Below, one piece after another: positions 41,379-51,521 of a stretch of 64,000 nt of DNA. The notes beneath the pieces are model-generated. The model was not told the DNA's origin. It made no database searches and saw only the letters and a list, made by a program, of their open reading frames with translations. The position numbers and the translations under genes are program-made. Each line of letters opens with the position of its first letter. Position 1 is the stretch's first letter. This DNA comes from Herbihabitans rhizosphaerae (GTDB lineage: Bacteria > Actinomycetota > Actinomycetes > Mycobacteriales > Pseudonocardiaceae): contig NZ_SGWQ01000009.1 of NCBI RefSeq assembly GCF_004216555.1, positions 124,001-188,000 of the forward strand, read 5' to 3'.

Positions 41379-42381
41379 CCGCGCGCAGCCGACCGTCCCA
41401 AGTGGACGCGAGCAACTCGGGCAACAGCTCGCCGAGCTGAGCGGGGAACACCGTCTCGTCGGTGTCGGACAGCTCCGCGGCACTCCACCAGCGGTAGTTG
41501 TCCACCGTGCGCGCCTCCAGGTCGGTGAACCGCGAGGTGTCCACGAACACCTCCGCGGCCACGCCGTCCTCGGGCGACAGCCGGGCCAGGAAGAACCACT
41601 CCTCGCCGTCGTAGTTGCGGCCGTCGAAGCTGAACTGCACGCGCCGCCGCCACACCGGGCCGACCAGGTCCGTCTCGGCGAGCCGGATGCCGGTCTCCTC
41701 CTCGCCCTCGCGCACGGCGGCGGTGCGCAGGTCCTCGCCGGGCTCGACGCCGCCGCCGACGGTGAACCAGAACGAGTCGCCCGGCCGCGCCGGATCGTGG
41801 CCGTTGAACAACAGCACCCGGTCGTCGCCGTCCACCAGCAGCAACCGCGCGGACGGCCGGGGCAACGGCACGCCGCCGTCCTCGCCCAGCGCCGGCTCGA
41901 CGATCTCGAAGTACTCCGGGCGCGGCGCGGTGCCGGCCAGTTTCAGCCAGCGCACCACCCGGCGGCGGCGCTGCACGAGCGTGTCGCGCACGGCGTCGTT
42001 GTGCACTCGGCGGGCGATCACCACCCGCTGCTCGGCGTCCACCAGGTCGGCCGCGAGCACCAGCGGCAGCCGTGCTCTGTCCACTTCGGACAGTAGCCCG
42101 CTCAGCTCGTTCTCCTGCTCCTCGCGGTCGCCGCGCGGGGTGTGCTCGGCGCGCTCGGCCACGGCGCGCAGCCGGTCGGCGCGATCCGGACCGAGGCACC
42201 CGGCCGCGGCGATCGCGCGGGAGAGCACGGCCCGGCGGGCCAGCGTCGCGTCCAGTGCCGCCCACGCGGCGTCCGTGCGCACGTGCAGCCGGTCCAGCCG
42301 GTTGGCCGTCGCGACCAGCCACGGGCCGACCAGCAATACGAGCACCAGCAGAATGACCAGCAGCGTGATCAACGTGCTCAT
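41371..42381 (-). CDS. Membrane-anchored LemA-like / Nudix hydrolase fusion
   Basis: 336 residues from ATG 42381, overlapping pimA by ATGA. Residues 1-25 form a membrane anchor (LLVILLVLVLLVGPWLV), followed by a helical, coiled-coil-like LemA-type region to about 140. The C-terminal half is a Nudix domain with the box GGGVEPGEDL...REGEEETGI (about 217-240). Nudix enzymes hydrolyse nucleoside diphosphate derivatives. Attached to the membrane and coupled to pimA, it may act on GDP-mannose or another nucleotide sugar (inference). The corresponding Mycobacterium locus also carries a Nudix gene. Confidence 0.87.
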   Translation of the reverse strand: MSTLITLLVILLVLVLLVGPWLVATANRLDRLHVRTDAAWAALDATLARRAVLSRAIAAAGCLGPDRADRLRAVAERAEHTPRGDREEQENELSGLLSEVDRARLPLVLAADLVDAEQRVVIARRVHNDAVRDTLVQRRRRVVRWLKLAGTAPRPEYFEIVEPALGEDGGVPLPRPSARLLLVDGDDRVLLFNGHDPARPGDSFWFTVGGGVEPGEDLRTAAVREGEEETGIRLAETDLVGPVWRRRVQFSFDGRNYDGEEWFFLARLSPEDGVAAEVFVDTSRFTDLEARTVDNYRWWSAAELSDTDETVFPAQLGELLPELLASTWDGRLRAVR

Positions 42382-43520
42382 GGCGTCTCGACTCCGGACT
42401 CGCCGACCCGGCGGGGATCAGCGGCGATCGCCGACTCGTACACCCGCAACACCTGCCCGGCCACCACCGTCCAGTCGAACGCCGCCACCCGCCGGCGGGC
42501 GTTCGCCGCGAGATCGGCGCGCCGCGCCTGGTCGGTGAGCACGCCACGCAACGCCTCCGCGAGCGCGCCGGCGTCACCGACCGGAGCGAGCACGCCGGCC
42601 CGCCCGTCGTCGAGCACGCGCCGGAACGCGTCCAGCCCGCTGGCCACCACGACCGCACCGGCCGACATCGCCTCGGTGAGGATGATCCCGAAGCTCTCGC
42701 CGCCGGTGTTGGGCGCGCAGTACACGTCCACGCTGCGCAGCACGCGCGCCTTGGTCTCGTCGTCCACCTGCCCGAGGATCACCAGGCGATCGGCCAGTTC
42801 CGGCCCGGCCTCGCGGCGCAGCGCCTGCTCGTCGCCCCGCCCGACCACGAGCAGCCGCAGGTCCGGCATCGTCGGCGCGAGCGTACGCACGGCGTCCAGC
42901 AGGACCGGCATTCCCTTGCGCGGCTCGGAGAACCGGCCGACGAAGCCGATCGTGCCGCCCTCGCGCGGGTAGTCGTCCAGGGGTGTGGCCCGCGCGTAGA
43001 AGTCGACGTCCACGCCGTTCGGGATCTCCACCGCGTCGCCGCCGAGGTGCTCCACCTGCACGCGGCGCGCGAGCGCGGACACCGCGATCCGCGCGGTGAT
43101 CTTCTCCAGGAACGGCTGCAGCACGATCTGGAAGGCACTCAGCGTGCGGGAGCGCGGGTTGGACGTGTGGTACGTCGCGACGATCGGCCCGTCGGCCAAC
43201 ATCAGCGCCAGCATCGACAGACTCGGCGCGATCGGCTCGTGCAGGTGCAGCACGTCGAACTCGTGCTCGCGGATCCAGCGGCGCACCCGCGCGAACGACA
43301 CCGGTCCGAACGACAGCCGCGCCACCGAGCCGTTGTACGGGATCCCGACCGAGCGGCCGGCCGGGCTCACGAAGTCGGGCAACGGGGTGTCCTCGTCGGC
43401 CGGCGCGAGCACGTCCACGTCGTGGCCGAGCCGGCCCAGCGCCCGCGCGAGATCGACGACGTGCGCCTGCACTCCTCCGGGAACCTCGAAGGAGTACGGG
43501 CACACCACGCCGATCCTCAC
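42378..43520 (-). CDS. pimA: Phosphatidylinositol alpha-mannosyltransferase PimA
   Basis: 380 residues from GTG 43520 with GGAGGAA upstream; the longer frame is a shadow of patA. The GT4 fold has MRIGVVCPYSFEVPGGVQAH with the mobile N-terminal loop, GFVGRFSEPRKGM for the nucleotide-sugar site, and the E-x7-E motif in GESFGIILTEAMSAGA. PimA transfers mannose from GDP-Man to phosphatidylinositol, the first step of PIM synthesis at the inner membrane. The pgsA-patA-pimA-Nudix order is conserved in actinobacteria. Confidence 0.96.
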   Translation of the reverse strand: MRIGVVCPYSFEVPGGVQAHVVDLARALGRLGHDVDVLAPADEDTPLPDFVSPAGRSVGIPYNGSVARLSFGPVSFARVRRWIREHEFDVLHLHEPIAPSLSMLALMLADGPIVATYHTSNPRSRTLSAFQIVLQPFLEKITARIAVSALARRVQVEHLGGDAVEIPNGVDVDFYARATPLDDYPREGGTIGFVGRFSEPRKGMPVLLDAVRTLAPTMPDLRLLVVGRGDEQALRREAGPELADRLVILGQVDDETKARVLRSVDVYCAPNTGGESFGIILTEAMSAGAVVVASGLDAFRRVLDDGRAGVLAPVGDAGALAEALRGVLTDQARRADLAANARRRVAAFDWTVVAGQVLRVYESAIAADPRRVGESGVETP

Positions 43521-44461
43521 CCGGATTTCCTCCCGCGCACGGCGTCCTTGGCGGCCAGCGCGGCCTGCTCCTCCTCGGGCAGGTCGGCGACCCAGAGTTT
43601 CTGCAGCATGTGCCAGTCGGTCGGGTGTGCGGCGATGTCGGCCGCGAACACGTCGGCCAGCGCCTGGGTGGCCGCACCGATCGCCTTGGTGTTGTCCACC
43701 TTGATCGGCGGGTGGAAGCGCATGGCCCAGCCGTCCTCGGTGTTCCAGAGGCCGAGCGGGATCAGCGCGGCGCCGGTGCGCGCGGCCAGGTAGGCGGGGC
43801 CGGCCGGCATCCTGGTCCGCTCGCCGAAGAAGGTGACCGGAATGCCGGAGGAGGTCAGGTCGCGGTCTCCGAGCAGCGCGATGGACTTGTTGTCCCGCAG
43901 GCACTGGGCCATCACCGTCGCCGCGGACTGGTCTCCCCCGATGTGCGGGACGACCTCCATGCCGAGCGACTCGCGGAACTTGGTGAACCGCCGGTAGAGG
44001 CTCTCCGGCTGCAGGCGTTCGGCGACCGTGGCCAGATGGCCGGTATGAGCGGCGACCCACCCACCGAGGACCTCCCAGTTGCCGCTGTGCGTGAGCGCGA
44101 CGATCGCCCCGTTGCCCTTGGCGAGCGCGGCGTCCAGGTTCTCCCGGCCGTACACGTGCGGGTCGACCTTGCGGTGCATGCCGTCGAGCCCGATCAGCGG
44201 CATCCGGAAGACTTCCATCCAGTAGCGCGCGTAGGACCGCAGACCCTCGCGGACGAGGTCGTCGAGTTCGACCTCGCCGGCGGCCGGCACCACTCTGGCC
44301 AGATTCCGGCGGAGTTGCTCGGTGCCGGGTCCACGTTTGCGGGCGGCACGGTCGGCGGCGTACCGGCAGACCGCCCAGACCAGCTTCTCCGGTAAGACTC
44401 GTTGGGTACGCCACGCCACCCTGAATCCGAGTGACTTCAGCCGCCCCTGGAGATCGCTCAT
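43517..44461 (-). CDS. patA: Phosphatidylinositol mannoside acyltransferase PatA
   Basis: 314 residues from ATG 44461, overlapping both neighbours by four bases. The LPLAT family HX4(D/E) motif is HSGNWE near residue 124, with GDRDLTSSGIPVTFFG following. PatA transfers palmitate from acyl-CoA to the mannose of PIM1. Predicted as a peripheral membrane enzyme. It completes the phosphatidylinositol mannoside operon with pgsA and pimA. Confidence 0.95.
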   Translation of the reverse strand: MSDLQGRLKSLGFRVAWRTQRVLPEKLVWAVCRYAADRAARKRGPGTEQLRRNLARVVPAAGEVELDDLVREGLRSYARYWMEVFRMPLIGLDGMHRKVDPHVYGRENLDAALAKGNGAIVALTHSGNWEVLGGWVAAHTGHLATVAERLQPESLYRRFTKFRESLGMEVVPHIGGDQSAATVMAQCLRDNKSIALLGDRDLTSSGIPVTFFGERTRMPAGPAYLAARTGAALIPLGLWNTEDGWAMRFHPPIKVDNTKAIGAATQALADVFAADIAAHPTDWHMLQKLWVADLPEEEQAALAAKDAVRGRKSG

Positions 44462-45084
44462 CCCTCAACCTTCCCGTCCGTGGCGGACAGTGCGGACCGG
44501 CGCACCGCCACGATCCGCTGCACGACCGTGACCAGCGAGAGCACCGCGAGCAGCCACAGTGCCACGTGCACCGCGTAGGGCACACCGAGGCCGTACAGCC
44601 CGGTGCCGACCAGCGTGATGATCAGGCGTTCCGCGCGCTCGACCACGCCGACGTTGGCCGACAGCCCGGACGCCTCGGCGCGCGCCTTGATGTAGGAGAT
44701 CACCTGCGCCGAGACCAGACAGATCAGGGCGGCGGCGGCGAGCGCGTGGTTGCGCGCCTCGACGAAGCACCACCAGGTGACACCGGCCAGCAGCGCACCG
44801 TCGGCGATCCGGTCGCAACTCGCGTCGAGCACCGCGCCGAACTTGCTCCCGCCGCCGAGCGCCCGCGCCATCGCGCCGTCCAGCAGGTCGAACATGGCGA
44901 AGCCCCACACCACGAAGGTGCCGGCGAGCAGTTCGTCGCTGGGGAACAGCCACAGCGCGCCGATCACCGCGCCGGCGGTGCCGAGCAGGGTCATCCCGTT
45001 GGGCGTGAGACCGATGCGCACCAGCGCCGCGCCGATGGGATCGGTGACGCGGGAGACCGAGGCACGGGCGAAGATGTTCAGCAT
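44458..45084 (-). CDS. pgsA: CDP-alcohol phosphatidyltransferase PgsA (PI-phosphate synthase)
   Basis: 208 residues from ATG 45084; GTG 45123 would add 13 residues. Six membrane helices and the CDP-alcohol signature DLLDGAMARALGGGSKFGAV, LDASCDRIAD near residues 68-98. It joins CDP-diacylglycerol with inositol 1-phosphate, feeding PimA. MLNIFARASVSRVTDPIG aligns with the mycobacterial PgsA1 N-terminus. It overlaps patA by ATGA. Confidence 0.95.
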   Translation of the reverse strand: MLNIFARASVSRVTDPIGAALVRIGLTPNGMTLLGTAGAVIGALWLFPSDELLAGTFVVWGFAMFDLLDGAMARALGGGSKFGAVLDASCDRIADGALLAGVTWWCFVEARNHALAAAALICLVSAQVISYIKARAEASGLSANVGVVERAERLIITLVGTGLYGLGVPYAVHVALWLLAVLSLVTVVQRIVAVRRSALSATDGKVEG

Positions 45085-45158
45085 GCTCGGGTCAGACCTA
45101 CCTGCGCGGGTGACGGGCCGCACGGAAGCCTAACGGCCCAGGTGCGCACCCATCGCGG

Positions 45159-45647
45159 TCAGGTAGGCGGCATGGGCGGCAGGTTCTCGCTGGAGGCGCC
45201 GAAACCCTCCAGGATCGCGGCGCTGATCTCGCCGAGCGCACGCACCTGCTCGGGGGTGAGCTGATCGAACAGCCACTCGCGCACGGCGGCCACGTGACCC
45301 GGCGCGGCCTGTTCGAGTACCCGGTATCCCTCGTCGGTGAGCTTGGCGAAGGTGCCTCGGCGATCGTCGGGGCACGCCCTTCGGTTCACCCAGCCGGCCT
45401 CCTCCAGCCGCGACACCGCGTGCGAGAGCCGGCTGCGGGACGCCGAACTCGAGCAGGCCAGCTCGCTCATCCGCAGTTCGCGGTTGGGCGCCTCGGACAG
45501 CGCGACCAGGATTCCGTAGTAGCCGTATGGCATCCCGGAGTCGCGCTGGAGCTGACGGTCGAGCTCCTCCTTGAGGACGCCGGACGCCGTGATGAACGAG
45601 CGCCACACGCGCTGCTCGTCATCGTCGAGCCACCGGGTCTGTTCCAT
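45159..45647 (-). CDS. MarR-family transcriptional regulator
   Basis: 162 residues from ATG 45647. Winged helix at about 35-115: REWRMSEL-like helix [20 protein letters not shown], recognition helix and wing RRACPDDRRGTFAKLT. Two identical dyads, GTTGA-4-TCAAC, lie in the 94-base gap to the divergent yceI gene, so it most likely represses both. A third site at 52174 suggests the nitroreductase is in its regulon. The ligand is unknown. Confidence 0.93.
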   Translation of the reverse strand: MEQTRWLDDDEQRVWRSFITASGVLKEELDRQLQRDSGMPYGYYGILVALSEAPNRELRMSELACSSSASRSRLSHAVSRLEEAGWVNRRACPDDRRGTFAKLTDEGYRVLEQAAPGHVAAVREWLFDQLTPEQVRALGEISAAILEGFGASSENLPPMPPT

Positions 45648-45668
45648 ACGCCCATTCTAGCGACGTTT

Positions 45669-45717
45669 GTTGAATGTTCAACTTATCAGGAGTAAGGTGT
45701 CCGGTTGAGAGTTCAAC
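45669..45717. promoter_or_regulatory. Paired MarR operators, marR-yceI intergenic region
   Basis: GTTGAATGTTCAAC (45669-45682) and GTTGAGAGTTCAAC (45704-45717) share the form GTTGA-4-TCAAC with centres 35 bases apart. The spacing and symmetry fit two MarR dimers. Confidence 0.75.
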
Positions 45718-45741
45718 AATCAAGCACAGGGAGCGAACCCT

Positions 45742-46296
45742 ATGACCACGACCATCGAGATCCCCGGCTACATCACCGGAACGTGGGACATCGACCCCAC
45801 CCACTCGGACGTGTCCTTCACCGTGCGGCACCTCGGTGTGTCCAAGGTACGCGGGCACTTCGCCACCTTCTCCGGCACGATCGTGACCGCCGAGAACCCG
45901 CTGGACTCCAGCGTGACCGCGACGATCGAACCGGCCTCGGTGGACACGCGCAACGAGCAGCGTGACGGGCACCTGCGCAGCGAGGACTTCCTGGACGTCG
46001 AGAACCACAAGGAGCTGACGTTCCACTCCACGGGCGTGCGGGCCGACGGCGAGGCGTTCAAGGTGGACGGCGAACTCAGCCTCCGCGGCGTCACCAAGAC
46101 CGTCACCCTCGACCTCGAGCTGAACGGCTTCGCCGACCACCCGGCCCTCGAGGGTGCCAAGGTCGCCGGCTTCTCCGCCGCGACCGAGATCAGCCGCAAG
46201 GACTTCGGCATCACCGGCGGCCAGGCCGGCGTGATGGTGGGCGACAAGATCACCATCCTGCTGGAGATCGAGGCCTCGCTGCGCACCGACGCGTGA
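45742..46296 (+). CDS. yceI: YceI-family lipocalin-like protein
   Basis: 184 residues from ATG 45742 with GGGAG upstream. GTWDIDPTHSDVSFTVRHLG at the N-terminus and FKVDGELSLRGVTKTVTLDL are YceI signatures. The beta-barrel binds isoprenoid-like lipids. No signal peptide, as usual for actinobacterial members. Divergent from a MarR gene with shared operators, so it is likely induced when the MarR ligand appears. Two converse palindromes follow the stop and form a terminator. Confidence 0.93.
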   Translation: MTTTIEIPGYITGTWDIDPTHSDVSFTVRHLGVSKVRGHFATFSGTIVTAENPLDSSVTATIEPASVDTRNEQRDGHLRSEDFLDVENHKELTFHSTGVRADGEAFKVDGELSLRGVTKTVTLDLELNGFADHPALEGAKVAGFSAATEISRKDFGITGGQAGVMVGDKITILLEIEASLRTDA

Positions 46297-46302
46297 CACA
46301 CC

Positions 46303-46339
46303 GTCCACTGTGGACGCATCGGGAGTGTCCACAGTGGAC
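46303..46339. terminator. Perfect 13-bp stem, bidirectional terminator
   Basis: GTCCACTGTGGAC (46303-46315) and GTCCACAGTGGAC (46327-46339) pair fully across an 11-base loop. They lie between convergent yceI and the HIT gene. Each arm is also a copy of a palindrome found four more times in the window. Confidence 0.7.
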
Positions 46340-46343
46340 TCGA

Positions 46344-46898
46344 TCACCAGGCTTCGGCGAGCAGCGCCCTGGTCTCGCCGAGTAGCTGCGGCAGCACCTT
46401 GGTGTGCCCCACCACCGGCATGAAGTTCGAGTCGCCGCCCCAGCGCGGGACCACGTGCTGGTGCAGGTGCGCGGCGATCCCCGCGCCCGCGATCACGCCC
46501 TGGTTCATGCCGATGTTGAACCCGTGCGGCGAGGACACCTGGCGCAGCACCCGCATGGCGCGCCTGGTCAGCTCGGCCACCTCGACGGTCTCGGGGACGG
46601 TCAGATCGGTGTAGTCGGCCACGTGCCGGTAGGGCACCAGCATCAGGTGGCCCGGGTTGTACGGGTACAGGTTCAGCACCGCGTACGCCAGCTCGCCCCT
46701 GGCCACGATCAGCGCGTCGGCGTCGTCCAGCTCGACCAGCCGGCAGAACGGGCACCCCTCCTCGGCGTCCCCCTCCGGCTTGCCCTGTCCCTTGATGTAG
46801 GCCATCCGGTGCGGGGTCCACAAGCGCTGCAGCGCATCGGGGACGCCGACGCCGTCCTGCTCGACGATCTCGGACTCCTCGGAGCGGGCGACGGACAT
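46344..46898 (-). CDS. HIT-family nucleotide phosphorylase/hydrolase
   Basis: 184 residues from ATG 46898. The histidine triad is HLHQHVVPRW (about residue 147) and CPFC near residue 49 is a zinc-binding pair. The Mycobacterium homologue at the same place between thrS and pgsA is an Ap4A phosphorylase; the same activity is likely. Probably cytoplasmic; no signal peptide is present. It is separated from thrS by a structured palindromic element. Confidence 0.92.
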   Translation of the reverse strand: MSVARSEESEIVEQDGVGVPDALQRLWTPHRMAYIKGQGKPEGDAEEGCPFCRLVELDDADALIVARGELAYAVLNLYPYNPGHLMLVPYRHVADYTDLTVPETVEVAELTRRAMRVLRQVSSPHGFNIGMNQGVIAGAGIAAHLHQHVVPRWGGDSNFMPVVGHTKVLPQLLGETRALLAEAW

Positions 46899-46959
46899 GC
46901 TCTCGATCCTAGGGCTCGACGCCCCACGCCACTTTCGTCGGATTGGCGCTCGGCAAACG

Positions 46960-47046
46960 CGCGAGTCCCGCGCTGTGCACCGGTGAGTCCCGCGCCCTGC
47001 ACGATGCAGGGCGCGGGACTCGGGGTGTCTGAGCGCGGGACTCGCG
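46960..47046. repeat. Nested palindromic element between thrS and the HIT gene
   Basis: Inner 17-bp arms GAGTCCCGCGCCCTGCA (46985-47001) and its complement (47005-47021) pair around a CGA loop. Outer arms CGCGAGTCCCGCGCT (46960-46974) and its complement (47032-47046) pair perfectly across it. GAGTCCCGCG or its inverse thus occurs four times in 87 bases. It directly follows thrS. Confidence 0.75.
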
Positions 47047-47051
47047 AAACG

Positions 47052-49109
47052 TCAGAAGGTGAACGCGTCCGCGGACGGCGAGGCGTTCTCCCGGCGAGTG
47101 ATCCACTCGTCGATCGCGGCCACCGCGCGGTCCACCGGCACGCCGTTGACCTGAGTGCCGTCGCGGAACCGGAACGACACCGCGCCGGCCTCCACGTCCT
47201 TGCCGCCGGCCAGCAGCATGAACGGCACCTTCTGCGTGGTGTGGTTGCGGATCTTCTTCTGCATGCGATCGTCGCCGGTGTCCACCTCGACGCGGATTCC
47301 CTTGGCGCGCAACGACTTCGCCACACCCCGCAGGTGCTCCGCGTGCTCGTCGGCGATCGGGATGCCGACCACCTGCACCGGCGCGAGCCACGCCGGGAAC
47401 GCGCCCGCGTAGTGCTCGGTCAGGATCCCGAAGAACCGCTCGATCGAGCCGAACAGCGCGCGGTGGATGATCCACGGCCGCTTGCGCTCGCCGTCGGAGT
47501 CCTGGAATTCGAGGTCGAACCGGTCGCCGAACTGCAGGTCCACCTGCAACGTGGAGAGCTGCCACGCACGGCCGATCGCGTCGGTCACGTGAATGTCGAT
47601 CTTCGGCGCGTAGAAGGCGCCGGCGCCCGCGTCGATCTTGTACGGCAGCCCGGCGCTCTTCAAAGCCTGCTCCAGTGCCGCCTCCGCGACCGTCCACGAC
47701 TCCGGCTCGCCGACGAACTTCTCCGGCCTGGTGGACAGGTCGGCGGTGAAGTCGGTCAGGCCGTAGTCGGTCAGCAGGCCGACCACGAACTGCAGCAGGT
47801 TGGTCAGCTCGTCGGCGAGCTGGTCCGGCGCGCAGAAGATGTGCGAGTCGTCCTGGGTGAAGCCGCGCGAGCGGGTCAGCCCGTGCACCACGCCGGACTT
47901 CTCGTACCGGTAGACCGTGCCGAACTCGAACAGCCGCAGCGGCAGCTCCCGGTAGGACCGCCCGCGCGACTTGAAGATCATCATGTGCATCGGGCAGTTC
48001 ATCGGCTTGAGGTAGTAGTCCTGCCCCGGCTTGCGGACGTTGCCCTCCGCGTCGTGCTCGGCGTCCATGTGGATGCCCGGGTACATGCCGTCCTTGTACC
48101 ACTGCAGGTGGCCGGAGGTCTCGAACAGCTGCCCCTTGGTGACGTGCGGGGTGTAGACGAACTCGTAGTCCGCCTCCTCGTGCCGCCGGCGCGAGTAGTC
48201 CTCCATGGCGCGGCGGATGATCCCGCCCTTCGGGTGCCACACGGCCAGCCCCGGCCCGATCTCGTCCGGGAAGCTGAACAGGTCCAGCTCCGCGCCGAGC
48301 TTGCGGTGATCGCGCCGCTCGGCCTCGGCGAGCAGCTCCAGGTGGCGGTCCAGCGCCTCGTTGGACTCCCACGCGGTGCCGTAGATCCGCTGCAACTGCG
48401 GGTTGTGCTCACTGCCGCGCCAGTACGCGGCGGCCACCCGGGTGAGCTTGAACGCCGGGATGTGCTTGGTGGTCGGCACATGCGGGCCGCGGCACAGATC
48501 GCCCCACACCTGCTCGCCGGAGCGCGGGTCGAGGTTGTCGTAGATGGTCAGCTCGCCGGCGCCGACCTCCATGACTTCGGAGGTGTCCACAGTGTTGTCG
48601 CTGGACTTGATGTCCACCAGTTCGAGCTTGTACGGCTCGGCGGCGAGTTCCTTCTTCGCGTCGTCCACGCTGGGTACCACCCGGCGGGAGAACCGCTGCG
48701 CGCCCTTGATGATCTGCTTCATGCGCTTCTCCAGCGCCTGCAGGTCCTCCGGGGTGAACGGCTTGTCGACGTCGAAGTCGTAGTAGAAGCCGTCCTTCAC
48801 CGGCGGGCCGATGCCCAGCTTGGCGTCCGGGAACTGCTGCTGTACGGCCTGCGCGAGCACGTGCGCGCAGGAGTGCCGGATCACGCCGCGACCGTCGTCG
48901 GTGTCCGCGGCGACGGCCTCCACCTCGACGTCGGCCTCCGGCGACCAGGACAGGTCGCGCAGTTGCCCGTTCGGGTCGCGCACGACGACCACTGCGTCCG
49001 GGCCCTTGCCGGGGAGTCCGGCCTCGCGAACGGCGGCACCCGCGGTAGTGCCCGCCGTGACCACCACGCGCGGTGCGGGTGCGGCGGATGCGGGGCGCTG
49101 CTCGGACAC
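47052..49109 (-). CDS. thrS: Threonyl-tRNA synthetase
   Basis: 685 residues from GTG 49109, chosen for GAGGAG six bases upstream; the longer frame to 49166 is unsupported. TGS (about 20-70), the SAD editing domain with [11 protein letters not shown], the class II catalytic core with motifs 2 and 3 ([40 protein letters not shown]) and the zinc ligands KPMNCPMHM, then the anticodon-binding domain. It charges tRNA-Thr. A 9-bp inverted repeat in the leader may affect expression. The GTCCACAGTG half-palindrome occurs at 48585. Confidence 0.98.
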   Translation of the reverse strand: MSEQRPASAAPAPRVVVTAGTTAGAAVREAGLPGKGPDAVVVVRDPNGQLRDLSWSPEADVEVEAVAADTDDGRGVIRHSCAHVLAQAVQQQFPDAKLGIGPPVKDGFYYDFDVDKPFTPEDLQALEKRMKQIIKGAQRFSRRVVPSVDDAKKELAAEPYKLELVDIKSSDNTVDTSEVMEVGAGELTIYDNLDPRSGEQVWGDLCRGPHVPTTKHIPAFKLTRVAAAYWRGSEHNPQLQRIYGTAWESNEALDRHLELLAEAERRDHRKLGAELDLFSFPDEIGPGLAVWHPKGGIIRRAMEDYSRRRHEEADYEFVYTPHVTKGQLFETSGHLQWYKDGMYPGIHMDAEHDAEGNVRKPGQDYYLKPMNCPMHMMIFKSRGRSYRELPLRLFEFGTVYRYEKSGVVHGLTRSRGFTQDDSHIFCAPDQLADELTNLLQFVVGLLTDYGLTDFTADLSTRPEKFVGEPESWTVAEAALEQALKSAGLPYKIDAGAGAFYAPKIDIHVTDAIGRAWQLSTLQVDLQFGDRFDLEFQDSDGERKRPWIIHRALFGSIERFFGILTEHYAGAFPAWLAPVQVVGIPIADEHAEHLRGVAKSLRAKGIRVEVDTGDDRMQKKIRNHTTQKVPFMLLAGGKDVEAGAVSFRFRDGTQVNGVPVDRAVAAIDEWITRRENASPSADAFTF

Positions 49110-49146
49110 GGTGACTCCTCGGTTGTTGTGTGTGAGCACACCGCAA

Positions 49147-49168
49147 TGTTGTGTGCGCCCACACAACA
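49147..49168 (-). promoter_or_regulatory. thrS leader hairpin
   Basis: TGTTGTGTG and CACACAACA pair across a four-base loop, 38 bases before the thrS start. A further ACACACAACAACC nearby could compete for pairing. It is too short to be a T-box. Confidence 0.4.
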
Positions 49169-49209
49169 GGCTATCGAGGCAGTTCCGAGGTTCGCGCGCC
49201 GGTTTCCGG

Positions 49210-49878
49210 TTACCCGGTGAGCATGCCGCGCATCGTGGCGATCTCCTTGGACTGGGTCGCCACGACGTCGTCGGCCATCTCCTGCACGCGCACCACGCTG
49301 CCGTTCTTCTGCACGTCGCGCGCCATGGTCAGGGCGCCCTCGTGGTGGGCGATCATCAGCCGCAGGAACAGCTTGTCGAACTCCGGCCCTCGGGTGGCCC
49401 GGAGCTGGTTCATCTGCTCGGGCGTGGCCATGCCGGGCATCTGACCGTGGTCGTGCCCGCCGTGGCCACCGTGCCCGCCGCCACCCGGCTCGACGGTCGG
49501 CTTGCCGTTCTGCCGCAGCCAGTTGTTCATCATGTTGATCTCGGGCGCCTGGGTGTCCGCTATCCGCGAGGACAGCGCCTTGACCTGCTGGTTCACCCCG
49601 TGCAGCTTGACGAGATCGGTCATCTCGATCGCCTGCTGGTGGTGCACGATCATGCCGGTCACGTAGTCGAGATCGGCCTTGTTGGGCTGCGCGTTCGGAG
49701 CCGCCTTGCCCGCCTCGGACGGCGAGAGCGTCTTGTTCGGCTCGCCGGGACGGCCCGGCTGGATCACCGGAGCGGCGTCGGCCGGCGGCTCCTGCGGCAC
49801 CGGATCGTCGGTGCACGCCGATAGCGTGAACACGGCGCACACACCGAGCACTCCCCCGACGACTCCCCGCAACTTCAT
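49210..49878 (-). CDS. DUF305 lipoprotein
   Basis: 222 residues from ATG 49878 (ATG 49902 is possible). Lipobox LSAC at about residue 21. Two DUF305 helices repeat the metal-ligand-like motif: [11 protein letters not shown] and [13 protein letters not shown] His-rich loop ([19 protein letters not shown]) and Met-containing segments suggest copper or other metal binding. It is divergent from an LVIVD-repeat protein; the two appear as neighbours in many actinobacteria. Function is unestablished. Confidence 0.9.
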   Translation of the reverse strand: MKLRGVVGGVLGVCAVFTLSACTDDPVPQEPPADAAPVIQPGRPGEPNKTLSPSEAGKAAPNAQPNKADLDYVTGMIVHHQQAIEMTDLVKLHGVNQQVKALSSRIADTQAPEINMMNNWLRQNGKPTVEPGGGGHGGHGGHDHGQMPGMATPEQMNQLRATRGPEFDKLFLRLMIAHHEGALTMARDVQKNGSVVRVQEMADDVVATQSKEIATMRGMLTG

Positions 49879-50040
49879 CTCGCCACCTTCTCCGAAAGAC
49901 ATCCGCCGCCGCGAACCTACTACGACAAGCATTCCCATTTACCACACAAAGCTGGGAAAAACGAGCGCGGAAAGGCGCTTCGCGCGACAGCCCCAGAGCG
50001 CAATACTGACGATCTCTGCAACTCTCGGGAGGAACAAACC

Positions 50041-51459
<1,419 letters not shown>

Positions 51460-51475
51460 ACCGTTGCGGGACAAC

Positions 51476-51511
51476 GGAAAGGGGCCGCACCGACTGGTGC
51501 GGCCCCTTTCC
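51476..51511. terminator. Bidirectional terminator hairpin
   Basis: A perfect 16-bp stem (GGAAAGGGGCCGCACC and its complement) with a GACT loop lies between convergent LVIVD and nitroreductase genes. T-rich TGTTTG follows on the plus strand. Confidence 0.8.
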
Positions 51512-51521
51512 TGTTTGACGA

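Noticed and set aside
49110-49209. T-box riboswitch upstream of thrS
   Set aside because: The leader is too short and has no T-box consensus or specifier loop; only a simple hairpin is present.
46404-49220. 938-codon plus-strand ORF opposite HIT and thrS
   Set aside because: Composition is that of an antisense frame (many His, Arg, Val, Leu repeats) and thrS is unambiguous.
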